A stretch of 64,000 nucleotides of DNA from Pseudochrobactrum sp. sp1633 (GCF_030376605.1 NZ_JARRAE010000014.1:1-64000); one strand, 5' to 3'; counted from the first letter of the stretch, positions 18,614 to 28,247 are shown. Made by a program: numbers and translations. The notes: generated from the letters alone by a model not told the origin.

Positions 18614-21141
18614 CACAGTTCCAGTGCCTCGCGGGTCATATCTTCCAGCAGATCATCACCGCTGCCTGCCACCCGTTCCTTGCCGATTTCCAGCATCACA
18701 GGCAAAGCCAGAGGGGAAATATGCGGCAGATCACGATGGACAATATGATTGCGGATACGTTGCAGCATGGTTCCAAGGCGGGCAATATCCAGCAAGCCTG
18801 CGGCCGCTTCCGCCCGCGTGGCCTGTAACAGAATATGATCCGGCTCGTGGCTGCGCAACACATCATAGATCAGATCGGTGGAAATCGTCAGCTGCCTGCC
18901 GGTCTTTTCCTTGCCCGGATGGCGGCGCTCAATCATACCTGAAATCAGCGCACAATTGCGGAAGGTGCGCTTCAGCAGATAGCTCTCATTCAGCCACGCC
19001 TCCAGATCATCGCCAAGCATATCCTGATCAAACAGCGCATCCAGTGATAATTCGCCATCATCCATCATCGCATTCAGATCACGCGCCGCCCACAACCCCA
19101 GAGAATAGTCTGTTGCGACAAATCCCAGCGGACGCACCCCTGCCCGCTCCAGACGCCGTGTCAGCAACATACCCAGCGTCTGATGCGCCAACCTACCTTC
19201 AAACGGGTAGCACACCATGTAAAAACGGTTTTGCCGCGGAAATGTCTCAACCAGCAATTCATCAACAGCGGGCAGCAATGAACGATCACGCTGCAATTGC
19301 AGCCAGTCCCGCACCTGATCCGGCAATTGCTGCCAGCGCTCAGCATCGGCCAGCATCGCGCGAACCTCTGAGGCCAGATAGGTTGAGAGCGGAAATTTTC
19401 CGCCCGCATAGACCGGTACCTTCGCATCCTCACCGGAAGCCTGAGACACCAGACATTCATTGTCGCGGATACCTTCAAAGCGCACTGTCTGACCGGCAAA
19501 AAAGAACGTATCGCCATAGTTCAGTGTTTCGAGAAAATATTCTTCAATGCGCCCTAATATCCGTCCGCCGCGCATGGGCGTAGCGGCACTGCCTGCCAGT
19601 TTACGTCCCTTACGGATCATGCGGATATTCAGCTCCGGTGCCTCAACAATCGTACCGATATTAAGACGGTATTGCTGGGCAACTTTACCATTGCTGACCC
19701 GCCAGCGGCCATCCGGCATTTGGCGGATTTTTGCAAAACGCTCATAGACCCGCAACGCATAACCGCCGGTCGCAACAAAATCCAGAACACGTCCGAACTC
19801 AAGGCGGGATAATTGCTGATAAGAGGCTGCAGAACAAACCTCTGTATAAAGGGCATCCGCATGAAACGGCTCAGCACATGCCATGCCGAGAATATGCTGC
19901 GCCAGCACATCCAGCGCACCATCAGCCAGAGGCGGCGTGTCCTGCGCCCCTTCCATATTGGCCACCAGTGCTGCATTGCATTCCAGCACCTCAAAACGAT
20001 TTGCAGGCACCAGCACAGCACGGCTCGGCTCATCCATGCGATGGTTGGAGCGGCCGATACGCTGTGCCAGCCTGCTCGCCCCTTTCGGTGCGCCTATGTG
20101 AATGACCAGATCGACATCACCCCAGTCAATTCCCAGATCAAGGGTCGAGGTTGCCACAACAGCCCGCAGAGCATTGCGGGACATTGCCTCTTCCACGCGA
20201 CGGCGCTGTGTGGCGTCAAGCGATCCGTGATGCAGGCCGATCGGCAAAGTCAGTTCATTGATGCGCCAGAGTTCCTGAAAAATCCGCTCTGCCTGCGATC
20301 TGGTATTCACGAAAATCAGTGTTGTACGGTATTTCTGGATCAGCTGATAAACATCGCCAAGCGCATAGCCTGCACTGTGACCGGCCCAGGGTATCCGCTC
20401 ACCGGATTCCAGAATTCTGATTTCCGGTTTTGCCCCGCCATGAACAGTAACCAGCCCCGCCAAAGCTGGCACATCCCTCTGGGCAACCAGCCAGCGGCGC
20501 AAATCATCCGGTTCCGCAACTGTCGCCGACAGGCCGATGGTCTGCATTTGCGGTGCAAGATTGCGCAGCCGTGCCAATCCCAGCGCCAGCAGTTGCCCGC
20601 GCTTTGAAGTGACCAGCGCATGCAGTTCATCAAAAATAACAAACCGCAAATCCGCAAAGAAATCAGCCGCATCTTTGGCGGCCAATAACAGCGCCAGCTG
20701 CTCCGGTGTGGTGAGCAATATATCCGGCGGCAGGCGCTTCTGCCGCTGGCGTTTATGCGCTGGCGTATCCCCTGTGCGGGTTTCAATAATCACCGGCAGT
20801 GCCATTTCCTCAACCGGCGTTGCCAGATTGCGCTGAATATCAACGGCCAGCGCTTTGAGCGGTGAAATATAAAGCGTGTGAATACCGGAGCGGCGTGGCT
20901 GGTTGCGGGCACCGCTCTGCGCCCGCAAGGTCAGATCAGTCAAAGCAGGCAAAAACCCCGCCAGCGTTTTACCGGCACCCGTAGGTGCAATCAGCAAGGT
21001 TGACTGACCGGTCAGGCTGCGTTCCAGCAGTTCACGCTGATGCTGACGTAACTGCCAGCCTTTATCAGCAAACCACTGCGCAAAGACAGCGGGCAGCAAA
21101 TCCGTATCTGAATGATTATGCGCTGCGGATATCGGTTTCAC
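18613..21141 (-). CDS. Ligase-associated DNA damage response DEXH helicase (Lhr-core)
   Basis: This 842-residue superfamily 2 helicase has Walker A APTGAGKTLAGF near residue 55, the DEXH box as FDELHAL, motif III GLSATVAEP, and motif VI AQRIGRSNHRMDEP, followed by the winged-helix and Lhr-core C-terminal domains. Lhr-core enzymes are 3'-to-5' DNA translocases that unwind RNA:DNA hybrids. In this family they are encoded with a ligase, an MBL exonuclease and a phosphoesterase, all present within 7 kb here. The start codon is GTG 21141 with a poor ribosome-binding site. No ATG occurs in the first 40 codons. Confidence 0.9.
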   Translation of the reverse strand: MKPISAAHNHSDTDLLPAVFAQWFADKGWQLRQHQRELLERSLTGQSTLLIAPTGAGKTLAGFLPALTDLTLRAQSGARNQPRRSGIHTLYISPLKALAVDIQRNLATPVEEMALPVIIETRTGDTPAHKRQRQKRLPPDILLTTPEQLALLLAAKDAADFFADLRFVIFDELHALVTSKRGQLLALGLARLRNLAPQMQTIGLSATVAEPDDLRRWLVAQRDVPALAGLVTVHGGAKPEIRILESGERIPWAGHSAGYALGDVYQLIQKYRTTLIFVNTRSQAERIFQELWRINELTLPIGLHHGSLDATQRRRVEEAMSRNALRAVVATSTLDLGIDWGDVDLVIHIGAPKGASRLAQRIGRSNHRMDEPSRAVLVPANRFEVLECNAALVANMEGAQDTPPLADGALDVLAQHILGMACAEPFHADALYTEVCSAASYQQLSRLEFGRVLDFVATGGYALRVYERFAKIRQMPDGRWRVSNGKVAQQYRLNIGTIVEAPELNIRMIRKGRKLAGSAATPMRGGRILGRIEEYFLETLNYGDTFFFAGQTVRFEGIRDNECLVSQASGEDAKVPVYAGGKFPLSTYLASEVRAMLADAERWQQLPDQVRDWLQLQRDRSLLPAVDELLVETFPRQNRFYMVCYPFEGRLAHQTLGMLLTRRLERAGVRPLGFVATDYSLGLWAARDLNAMMDDGELSLDALFDQDMLGDDLEAWLNESYLLKRTFRNCALISGMIERRHPGKEKTGRQLTISTDLIYDVLRSHEPDHILLQATRAEAAAGLLDIARLGTMLQRIRNHIVHRDLPHISPLALPVMLEIGKERVAGSGDDLLEDMTREALEL

Positions 21142-21204
21142 ACGGTCAATTTAGTGCGCAACCTGAACAGTGTGAAGTCCTATTCAGACAGGAGGTGCTC
21201 TGGT

Positions 21205-22173
21205 TCAGAGTTTTTGTGCGACGAAAACATAACCGTCGAGATAGGCGCCACGATCAAGACGCAAGGCAATATGCTGATAGTCCAGCACTTCAAAACGGCT
21301 GGCCTGCAATAAGTTCTGAATATATCGGGCAGAATGGGTAAAACGTAAGGAAGGTTGCAAAATCATATCATCACATGAGCCGTCTGAATTGGGCAATTCA
21401 GGCCGGTCATGCGTTTCCACCGAGAAGGCAAACACCCCTCCTCTCCGCAGACACTCCGCCGCCAGAGTAAACGCCCGTTCCAGCTGGCCGATATAAATAA
21501 ACAAATCCACAGCAAGGATCATGTCCGGTTGCGGCAGTGCCTCATCAACAAGATCGGCTTTGCGGCTCAGATTAATATCGGCCTTGATCAGCCGCGTATA
21601 AATCTGCTTATCCTCTGCCTTTTTCAGCATGGCTTCCGAAAGATCGGCACCGCTCAGCAAACCGCAATGCTGATGGATTTCCTCGCCCATCAGGCCGGTG
21701 CCGCAGCCCAGATCCAGCACATGCTGATAATGGCGCTCAGGAAAATGTTTTGTAATCAGCTCCGCCAGCTTTTGTGGCCCGCAATAATGAAGTTTATCGA
21801 CCAGAGCCTCATCGAAATCCGGCGCATAAGCATCAAACAACGCCTCAATATAGGCGGGCGGCGCTGTATCCGGTGTTTCTCCCAGACCGCATTGTGCCAG
21901 TTTCAGCCCCGCACCAAAACGATCCTTGGGATCCAGTTTCAGAAGCTTGTGCCAGAGTGCTACGGCCTCGTCTGTTTCCCCGGCATTTTCATGCATCTCG
22001 CTAAGCACAAACATGCCGGCCGGCCACTGCAAAAACTGTGCATTCAGATAATCAAGCGACTGGCGCATCAGGTCAGCCGCTGCGGAATGGTCTCCCGCCT
22101 CAGACATCATGACCGCATAATGAGCACGGCGATCCGCTATCAGATCACCGGAAGAGAAAAATGCCCGCGCCAT
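21205..22173 (-). CDS. SAM-dependent methyltransferase with N-terminal TPR-like region
   Basis: The 322-residue protein has an N-terminal helical repeat region (about residues 1-110, with the TPR-like DEAVALWHKLLKLDPKDRFGAGLKLA) and a class I methyltransferase domain from about residue 145. Motif I reads VLDLGCGTGLMGEEI, followed by GADLSEAMLKKA and DLVDEALPQPDMILAVDLFIYIG. The substrate is unknown. The gene sits 63 bases upstream of the helicase gene on the same strand, so it may be the first gene of that operon, but it is not a recognised member of the repair cluster. Confidence 0.82.
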   Translation of the reverse strand: MARAFFSSGDLIADRRAHYAVMMSEAGDHSAAADLMRQSLDYLNAQFLQWPAGMFVLSEMHENAGETDEAVALWHKLLKLDPKDRFGAGLKLAQCGLGETPDTAPPAYIEALFDAYAPDFDEALVDKLHYCGPQKLAELITKHFPERHYQHVLDLGCGTGLMGEEIHQHCGLLSGADLSEAMLKKAEDKQIYTRLIKADINLSRKADLVDEALPQPDMILAVDLFIYIGQLERAFTLAAECLRRGGVFAFSVETHDRPELPNSDGSCDDMILQPSLRFTHSARYIQNLLQASRFEVLDYQHIALRLDRGAYLDGYVFVAQKL

Positions 22174-22317
22174 TGTTACCGCATTTGTTGCAGAGCACGC
22201 GATATGCAGTGATGCGGGGCATTTGACAAGATATTTTTACGCTATCGCCCGCCGCATAAGCATTTTTCTGCTTTGCCCCTGCCTTGTTAAAAACGGCTGC
22301 TGATCTATCTTTGATCC

Positions 22318-23334
22318 ATGCGCCCAGAAGAATTACTGTATCCGGCTCCGCAGGGGCTTTACTGTCCGGCAGGCGATTTTTATATCGATCCCGTGCGCCC
22401 TGTTGACCGCGCTTTGATTACGCATGGTCACGCCGACCATGCGCGTGCAGGGAGCCGCCATGTACTGGCCACCAGCCAGACACTGGACATTATGCGCATT
22501 CGGTTTGGTAAAAATTTCGCACAAACCAGCCAGATTGCTGATTACGGCAAACCTCTCGATATCAATGGCGTTAAGGTCACCTTTTATCCCGCCGGCCATG
22601 TACTGGGCTCCGCACAAATTGCAGTGGAATATAAAAACCTGCGCATTGTTGCTTCGGGCGATTACAAGCGCGTTGCGGATAAAACCTGCCTGCCGTTTGA
22701 ACCCGTTGCCTGCGATATATTTATAACTGAGGCAACTTTCGGATTGCCGGTCTTCCGACACCCGCGACCGGAAGATGAGACAGCCAAACTGCTGCACTCT
22801 TTGCAAATATTTCCGGAGCGCAGCCATATTGTCGGAGCCTATGCGCTTGGCAAAGCACAGCGTGTCATCAGTCTCGTGCGGCAGGCCGGTTATGATGCGC
22901 CAATCTATATCCACGGGGCATTGGAAAAATTATGCAGTTACTATCAGTCACAGGGCATTGTTCTCGGCGATTTGCGTCCTGCAACACTGGAAACTGCCGC
23001 CGACAAACAGCATTTCGCCGGAGCTCTCATCCTTGCGCCACCGTCAGCTCTGGCTGACCGCTGGTCACGACGTTTCAATGATCCTGTCAGCTGCTATGCA
23101 TCCGGCTGGATGCGTATCCGCCAACGCGCCAAACAATCAGGCATTGAGTTGCCGCTCATCCTTTCCGACCATTGCGACTGGGATGAATTGACCAATACAA
23201 TCACCGAACTATCCCCCGCGCAGGTCTGGGTAACACACGGGCGCGAAGAAGCGCTGGTACGATGGTGCGCGCTCAACAACACCCCTGCGAAACCTCTGCA
23301 TCTGGTGGGTTATGAAGATGAGGGCGATGTATGA
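22318..23334 (+). CDS. Ligase-associated DNA damage response exonuclease (MBL fold)
   Basis: The 338-residue metallo-beta-lactamase-fold nuclease is of the SNM1/CPSF type. The HxHxDH zinc motif is THGHADHARAG near residue 40, followed by the conserved PAGHVLGSAQI block and, near residue 270, LSDHCDWDEL with the late VWVTHGREE. It is predicted to trim DNA ends before sealing. The stop codon overlaps the start of the DNA ligase as ATGA, so the two are co-translated. It is transcribed divergently from the helicase side. Confidence 0.9.
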   Translation: MRPEELLYPAPQGLYCPAGDFYIDPVRPVDRALITHGHADHARAGSRHVLATSQTLDIMRIRFGKNFAQTSQIADYGKPLDINGVKVTFYPAGHVLGSAQIAVEYKNLRIVASGDYKRVADKTCLPFEPVACDIFITEATFGLPVFRHPRPEDETAKLLHSLQIFPERSHIVGAYALGKAQRVISLVRQAGYDAPIYIHGALEKLCSYYQSQGIVLGDLRPATLETAADKQHFAGALILAPPSALADRWSRRFNDPVSCYASGWMRIRQRAKQSGIELPLILSDHCDWDELTNTITELSPAQVWVTHGREEALVRWCALNNTPAKPLHLVGYEDEGDV

Positions 23335-24965
23335 AGGCCTTTGCCGAACTGCTTGACCGGCTGGTGCTCACGCCGCGCCGCAATGAAAAACTGGTCTTGC
23401 TCGCCGATTATTTTCGCACACGGGCCGATCCCGACCGCGGTTATGCGCTGGCAGCACTCGCAGGCACCCTTGAGTTAAACACCGTTAAACCCGCTTTATT
23501 ACGCGCACTGACAATGGCGCGTGTGGATAGTGAACTATTCGCCTATTCCTATGATTATGTCGGCGATCTGGCAGAAACGATCTCGCTGATCTGGCCCGAG
23601 AATAAAACGGCGCATCGCCTTAATGACCAGTCTCTCGGCGCAGTAATCAGCGCCTTACAACAAAGCTCGCGCAGTACCGCTCCGCAACTGGTTGAAAATT
23701 TGATGGATACGCTGGATGTGTCTGAGCGCTATGCTCTTCTTAAACTGGTAACCGGCGGTCTGCGCATCGGCGTCTCAGCACGACTGGCAAAACAGGCACT
23801 TGCTGACTTTGGCAAAGTTGATCTGAGTGAGATTGAAGAATTATGGCACGGACTAAAACCACCTTATGTAAACCTGTTCAGCTGGCTTGAAGGCAAAAGT
23901 GACAAGCCGGAAAATCTTCACCCTGCCCCTTTTCGCCCTATGATGCTGGCAACACCGCTGGATGAAGCGGAAGCAGAAATGCTGATACCGGAGGTTTTTG
24001 CAGCCGAGTGGAAATGGGATGGTATCCGCGTCCAGGCCGTTTCAGAAACCGGCGTTAAAAAACTCTACTCACGAAGCGGAGATGATATTACGCATGCTTT
24101 TCCCGATATTGTCAGCGCTATGGATTTTGAAGGTGCGCTGGACGGGGAGCTCCTGATCCGCCACGCAGACGGGGAAACCGAACCGGCCTCGTTTAATGCT
24201 TTGCAGCAAAGGCTGAACCGTAAAACCGTCTCTGCGAAACAATTGCAGGACTATCCGGCATTCATCCGCGTTTATGACCTTCTGCATCAGGGCGCCCGCA
24301 AACATGGTCAGGATTTACGCGGTCTGCCGTTTGATGCAAGGCGGCGCCATCTTGAAATTTTTATCAAGGCGCTTGATCCGTTATATTTTGATTTGTCACC
24401 GCTACTTGATTTCCAGACACCGGCAGAGCTGAAGCATTTGCGCACGACCCGGCCCCATGCGGTGATTGAAGGACTGATGCTGAAACGTCATGACAGTGTT
24501 TACAGTGCCGGTCGCCCCAAAGGCCCGTGGTTTAAGTGGAAGCGTGATCCGCATGTTATTGATGCCGTTCTGATTTATGCCCAGCGCGGACATGGCAAGC
24601 GCTCCAGCTATTATTCAGACTTCACTTTTGCTGTCTGGTCAGACGGCAGTGAAGATGCGCAATTGCTGCCGGTCGGCAAAGCCTATTCAGGCTTCTCTGA
24701 TGAGGAAATGAAGCTGCTCGACAGATTTGTGCGGGAGAATACCATTCAGCGTTTTGGTCCCGTTCGGGCTGTACGGGCAGAGCGTCAGCATGGCCTTGTG
24801 GTAGAAGTCGCCTTTGAAGGGCTGAACCGCTCCACACGTCATAAATCAGGATTGGCAATGCGCTTTCCGCGCATTTCAAGACTACGCTGGGACAAGCCAC
24901 CGGCAGAGGCGGATATTCTGGAAAATCTGATGCGCTTATTGCCGGAGAAACCGGCAACAGCATGA
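23331..24965 (+). CDS. ATP-dependent DNA ligase, cisplatin damage response type
   Basis: This 544-residue ligase seals DNA nicks by ligase-adenylate chemistry. It has an N-terminal DNA-binding domain, the adenylation motif AAEWKWDGIRVQ near residue 225 (the Lys of KWDG is the adenylated residue), ligase motifs ALDGELLIR and EGLMLKRHDS, and a C-terminal OB-fold with WFKWKRDPHVIDAV. It is the ligase of the Lhr/Exo/MPE cluster and is not essential NAD-dependent LigA. It is coupled to the exonuclease by an ATGA overlap. A missing non-homologous end-joining partner (Ku) in the window fits a role in excision-type repair. Confidence 0.92.
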   Translation: MKAFAELLDRLVLTPRRNEKLVLLADYFRTRADPDRGYALAALAGTLELNTVKPALLRALTMARVDSELFAYSYDYVGDLAETISLIWPENKTAHRLNDQSLGAVISALQQSSRSTAPQLVENLMDTLDVSERYALLKLVTGGLRIGVSARLAKQALADFGKVDLSEIEELWHGLKPPYVNLFSWLEGKSDKPENLHPAPFRPMMLATPLDEAEAEMLIPEVFAAEWKWDGIRVQAVSETGVKKLYSRSGDDITHAFPDIVSAMDFEGALDGELLIRHADGETEPASFNALQQRLNRKTVSAKQLQDYPAFIRVYDLLHQGARKHGQDLRGLPFDARRRHLEIFIKALDPLYFDLSPLLDFQTPAELKHLRTTRPHAVIEGLMLKRHDSVYSAGRPKGPWFKWKRDPHVIDAVLIYAQRGHGKRSSYYSDFTFAVWSDGSEDAQLLPVGKAYSGFSDEEMKLLDRFVRENTIQRFGPVRAVRAERQHGLVVEVAFEGLNRSTRHKSGLAMRFPRISRLRWDKPPAEADILENLMRLLPEKPATA

Positions 24966-25982
24966 TTATTCGACCGCTTTTACACGAATTGCATAAACAT
25001 CAATGCTTTTGCCTGTGCCGCTGATATCACTCGTCAGAACAAGACGACCGGAAGCATTTGCAGTCTGCGTTTCAGGAACAGCAAGATCAAACAACAAGCT
25101 GCTCTGCTGATCTGTCACATCATAGCGTTTACGCCCGCAATCACCCAGTGTGCCCAGATCACAGCTGACCGACATCTGCACTGTTCCGCCATCGTCACTG
25201 CGCAGGATCACTTCAAATGTCGCCTGTTTGCCTTCAAGCTGATCAAGCACACCTTGACCGATATCAAAGCTGGCAGTGTCCGTTGCAGTTGGAGATTTGA
25301 TACGGGCATAACGCGCATTACCGGAACCACCTATTTCAACTGTCGCTCTGCCCTGCACAGAAATACGATCAGGCTGAGCCGGCGTAAAGATTGTGACCCA
25401 ATCCTTGCTGTCTGCATCAGTGCCTTCCAGCGCCGGCCCGACATTGCCGGACTGCGAAAGGCTTGCATTGCCAACAGGCCCGATCGTTACAAAGCTGTTA
25501 TAGAGCGACCAGCCGATAAAACCGGCCGTCAACAGAACTGCCACCGGAAGCACAAAAGACAACAGGCGGGATTTTTTACGCTTTTTCGGCTGAACAGGCT
25601 GGCTCAAACCCTGCTCGTAGCCAAGGTCAGGCTCTGCTTCCACTTTATTCCGGCGCTTGCCGGATCCTTTAGTTCGGGACTGCGTATTGCCGCGATCAAG
25701 CTCAGGCACACCCAGCCCGCCGTCATATTGTGGTGCAGCCGTCAGCATTTCTTCCGCGGAAGCGCGACTGCTTGCATCACGCATTTCCTGTTCAACATGG
25801 GAGATTGCAGCCTTCAGCTTCTCACGACGCTCCATACGTTGCGGGTCTGAAAGATTCGCATTCGCTGCCATAGCGCGTTCATGTGCACTCCAGACAGATT
25901 CATAAATCCGCTGGCGCATAGCCGGATCAGAAGAATCCGCTTTGGTTAAAGCGTTGCGTATTGCACTTTCGATGCCCTGCAA
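24966..25982 (-). CDS. Uncharacterised single-pass membrane protein
   Basis: I do not recognise a named family. The 338-residue protein has a cytoplasmic charged, Lys/Arg-rich N-terminal part with helical segments, one membrane segment at about residues 134-156 (LLSFVLPVAVLLTAGFIGWSLY), and a periplasmic domain that looks like a beta-sandwich (YARIKSPTATDTASFDIGQ, FEVILRSDDGGTVQMSV), with a Cys pair in SCDLGTLGDCG. The likely start is an unusual TTG at 25982, because GGAAGGGAC sits at the right distance and no ATG follows until residue 21. It is convergent with the ligase gene. Confidence 0.7.
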   Translation of the reverse strand: MQGIESAIRNALTKADSSDPAMRQRIYESVWSAHERAMAANANLSDPQRMERREKLKAAISHVEQEMRDASSRASAEEMLTAAPQYDGGLGVPELDRGNTQSRTKGSGKRRNKVEAEPDLGYEQGLSQPVQPKKRKKSRLLSFVLPVAVLLTAGFIGWSLYNSFVTIGPVGNASLSQSGNVGPALEGTDADSKDWVTIFTPAQPDRISVQGRATVEIGGSGNARYARIKSPTATDTASFDIGQGVLDQLEGKQATFEVILRSDDGGTVQMSVSCDLGTLGDCGRKRYDVTDQQSSLLFDLAVPETQTANASGRLVLTSDISGTGKSIDVYAIRVKAVE

Positions 25983-26378
25983 AACTGTCCCTTCCTTTTA
26001 CCGGCCGCATTTTCTGATTGCACATTAATGCATGAATAAGCAGATATACGCATTAACTGATTTTTAAGCTTTATAAAATCCCATCACTCGGCCCAATATA
26101 AAAAGATTGTATACGATCTTAACATATTGTTCCACAAAGACTATTTTTCAGCCTTTCATTATCCCGCGCTATTGTCCCGCATCATTTCACGACATGAAGC
26201 TGAATACAGGCATAAAAATGTAATATCAGGCAGATTTGACAGTAATTATTACACATAAGTCAACCGGCAAGCTCTTGTCTTTCGGGATATAACATTTTTA
26301 TATTTTTTGCCTTTGACATCACGCCTCTCCTGCTACCAATATGCCGCTTACGTTTACGTCAATTAACAGGACTGCAAA
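25983..26378. other. Divergent promoter region
   Basis: About 396 A/T-rich bases separate the membrane-protein gene from the nitronate monooxygenase-like gene. No gene is visible. The only recognised element is the TTACGT/TTGACG-like site at 26348-26366. Confidence 0.6.
26348..26366. promoter_or_regulatory. Candidate operator related to the fad palindrome
   Basis: The sequence TTACGTTTACGTCAATTAA ends 12 bases before the start codon of the nitronate monooxygenase-like gene. Read on the minus strand it contains TTGACGTAAACG, close to the TTGACGTTTACG half of the palindrome before the fad operon. Shared regulation is inference. Confidence 0.4.
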
Positions 26379-27344
26379 ATGGCTCTTCCTGAAATTCTTA
26401 AAAATCACCTGCGCTTACCGGCAATCGGTGCTCCCCTGTTCATTATTGCCAATCCTGCACTGGTTATAGCGCAGTGTAAAAGCGGCATAATCGGGGCGTT
26501 TCCGGCTTTGAATGCACGAACACCGGCACAGCTGGATGAATGGCTTGCAGAGATTACCGAAGAACTTCAGCGTCATAATCAGGCTCTTCCTGAGCTGCCT
26601 GCCGCTCCGTTTGCAGTTAACCAGATAGTGCACCGCTCAAATCTGCGCCTGCAGCAAGATCTTGAACTCTGTATCAAGTATAAAGTGCCCGTTGTTATCT
26701 CCTCTCTCGGCGCTGTACCGGAGGTCAATGCCGCGATCCATTCTTATGGGGGCATTGTACTGCATGATGTGATCAATAACCGTCACGCCAATTCCGCAAT
26801 CCGCAAGGGCGCAGACGGGTTGATCGCGGTTGCAGCAGGCGCCGGCGGACACGCCGGAACCTTGTCACCTTTTGCATTGATCGCAGAAATTCGCGAATGG
26901 TTTGACGGCCCCGTAGCACTATCCGGCGCCATTTCCAGCGGCAGTGCCATTCTGGCAGCGCAAGCAATGGGGGCAGACCTCGCCTATATCGGCTCGCCAT
27001 TCATTGCAACGAAAGAGGCCAATGCCGTTGATGGCTATAAAGAAATGATCGTGCAATCCAGCGCGAAAGATATTGTTTATTCCAATTATTTCACCGGTAT
27101 TCACGGCAACTATCTGCGTTCTTCTATTGAGGCAGCCGGGATGGATCCTGACCAGTTGCCGGAGGCAGACCCCAGCAAAATGGACTTCGAAAAAGCTACA
27201 ACCGGTGCCAAAGCATGGAAAGACATTTGGGGCTGTGGTCAAGGCATTGGCGCAATTAAAGAAGTACTACCGGCGGAGGAATTGATAGCAAGCTGGGTGA
27301 AGCAATATAAAGAGGCAAAATCCGCGCTTTGCCAAGCTGAGTAA
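26379..27344 (+). CDS. Nitronate monooxygenase-family FMN oxidoreductase
   Basis: The 321-residue TIM-barrel flavoprotein is of the 2-nitropropane dioxygenase/nitronate monooxygenase family. Diagnostic blocks are APLFIIANPALV near the N-terminus, GGIVLHDVINNRHA, the FMN phosphate-binding GAGGHAGTLSPFALIAEI, and PVALSGAISSG. The catalytic histidine is probably the one in GGHAG. Family members oxidise alkyl nitronates and some reduce enoyl compounds, so the physiological substrate is uncertain. It is monocistronic with a stem-loop after the stop. Confidence 0.85.
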   Translation: MALPEILKNHLRLPAIGAPLFIIANPALVIAQCKSGIIGAFPALNARTPAQLDEWLAEITEELQRHNQALPELPAAPFAVNQIVHRSNLRLQQDLELCIKYKVPVVISSLGAVPEVNAAIHSYGGIVLHDVINNRHANSAIRKGADGLIAVAAGAGGHAGTLSPFALIAEIREWFDGPVALSGAISSGSAILAAQAMGADLAYIGSPFIATKEANAVDGYKEMIVQSSAKDIVYSNYFTGIHGNYLRSSIEAAGMDPDQLPEADPSKMDFEKATTGAKAWKDIWGCGQGIGAIKEVLPAEELIASWVKQYKEAKSALCQAE

Positions 27345-27386
27345 GATCGTAAGTTAGCTTAAAAAACAGTGCTATAGCTGAGATTT

Positions 27387-27433
27387 ACTCCCTGAAGGAA
27401 AAAGCAAGATTGTTCATTTTATCAGGGAGTTTT
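27387..27433 (+). terminator. Candidate terminator of the nitronate monooxygenase-like gene
   Basis: ACTCCCTGA and TCAGGGAGT form a perfect 9-bp stem with a 26-base loop, followed by TTT. Confidence 0.6.
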
Positions 27434-27564
27434 AAATCCCTCGAATGACATAACGGAAACCATTTCTTTTTGCTTTTGCGCCTTGCAATCAGAATGAGAT
27501 TTCGCTATCACGCGCCCGAACAGACTGCATAAAATCAGCGCATTCTGTACGGGAGCATCTCCCT

Positions 27565-27640
27565 GCCGCTTTAGCTCAGTTGGTAGAGCACATCATTCGT
27601 AATGATGGGGTCACGTGTTCGAGTCACGTAAGCGGCACCA
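27565..27640 (+). tRNA. tRNA-Thr (anticodon CGT)
   Basis: A complete cloverleaf can be drawn: acceptor GCCGCTT/AAGCGGC, D-arm GCTC-AGTTGGTA-GAGC, anticodon stem CATCA/TGATG with loop TTCGTAA (anticodon CGT at 27598-27600), T-arm ACGTG-TTCGAGT-CACGT, and an encoded CCA end. It reads ACG threonine codons. Accessory sequence begins directly after it, consistent with use of the tRNA gene as an integration site, although no second copy of its 3' end was found. Confidence 0.95.
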
Positions 27641-28193
27641 TAAAATCAATGACTTAGTATAAATTTCAATACGCTAAAATTAAGCCAACAATCAAATAGC
27701 AATCAACATTGAAAAACGAAGACAATTCCAGCAATCAGGGATTATCCGTGATTGCCAGGGACACAAAATAAATTGTCATTTAGCTTGAATTGGTAAAACA
27801 GCAGTACTGAGCAGTTGCAGCGTCATCACCTAAACAAGACGCAATGCTTTTATCTTAATACGATTAGCGTGCTTTTTTATCGATAGGTTTACGCCCTGCC
27901 CTCATTGGCTTCGGCTCATTTGCGCCGTCAGGCAACATAACCCAGCACGAACAACCCTCTCAACCAATTAGAGAAAATTGCTTCATTACGTGCCGCTGGC
28001 GCAATCGATGAAGACGAATTCAGCAGCTTAAAGCTGATGTACTTGCACATACAAACCAGTAAGCGAGAAAGACAATGTTCATACTTAAGCAATAGTTTTT
28101 GAGTGTGTTTACAGTAAAGTTTCTTATGTCTTTAACAGTACCCGTTTTTGACATGATCATGACCGGAGCGCCGATCTCAGAAAAGCAGAAAAT
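27641..28193. other. Gene-poor stretch between tRNA-Thr and the RND operon
   Basis: Nothing intact is visible. The stretch is A/T-rich and holds the remnant SHOCT-domain reading frame described separately. Minus-strand frames here do not resemble known proteins. Confidence 0.55.
27941..28102 (+). pseudogene. Remnant of a SHOCT-domain protein
   Basis: An open frame without a usable start codon encodes NPLNQLEKIASLRAAGAIDE followed by DEFSSLKLM. This fits the SHOCT consensus of a short C-terminal helical hairpin (L-x2-L-x3-G-x-I-x2-E-E-F). SHOCT domains normally end larger proteins. Here the upstream part is missing, so this is a truncated relic. The frame stops at 28100-28102. Confidence 0.5.
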
Positions 28194-28221
28194 CCCGCAT
28201 TTACATAATAGCAAATGCGGG
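28194..28221 (-). terminator. Terminator of the RND efflux operon
   Basis: CCCGCATTT and AAATGCGGG form a perfect 9-bp stem, followed on the minus strand by ATTTTC, 26 bases after the permease stop. Confidence 0.75.
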
Positions 28222-28247
28222 TCTATTGGTACAGTTCAGCAAAAAGA

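Noticed and set aside
27601-27640. Attachment-site duplicate of the tRNA-Thr 3' end
   Set aside because: I looked for a second copy of the tRNA end in the rest of the window and did not see one.
28020-28214. 64-codon minus-strand frame near the RND operon
   Set aside because: Low-complexity hydrophobic/Cys frame without a ribosome-binding site. It overlaps the SHOCT remnant on the other strand.
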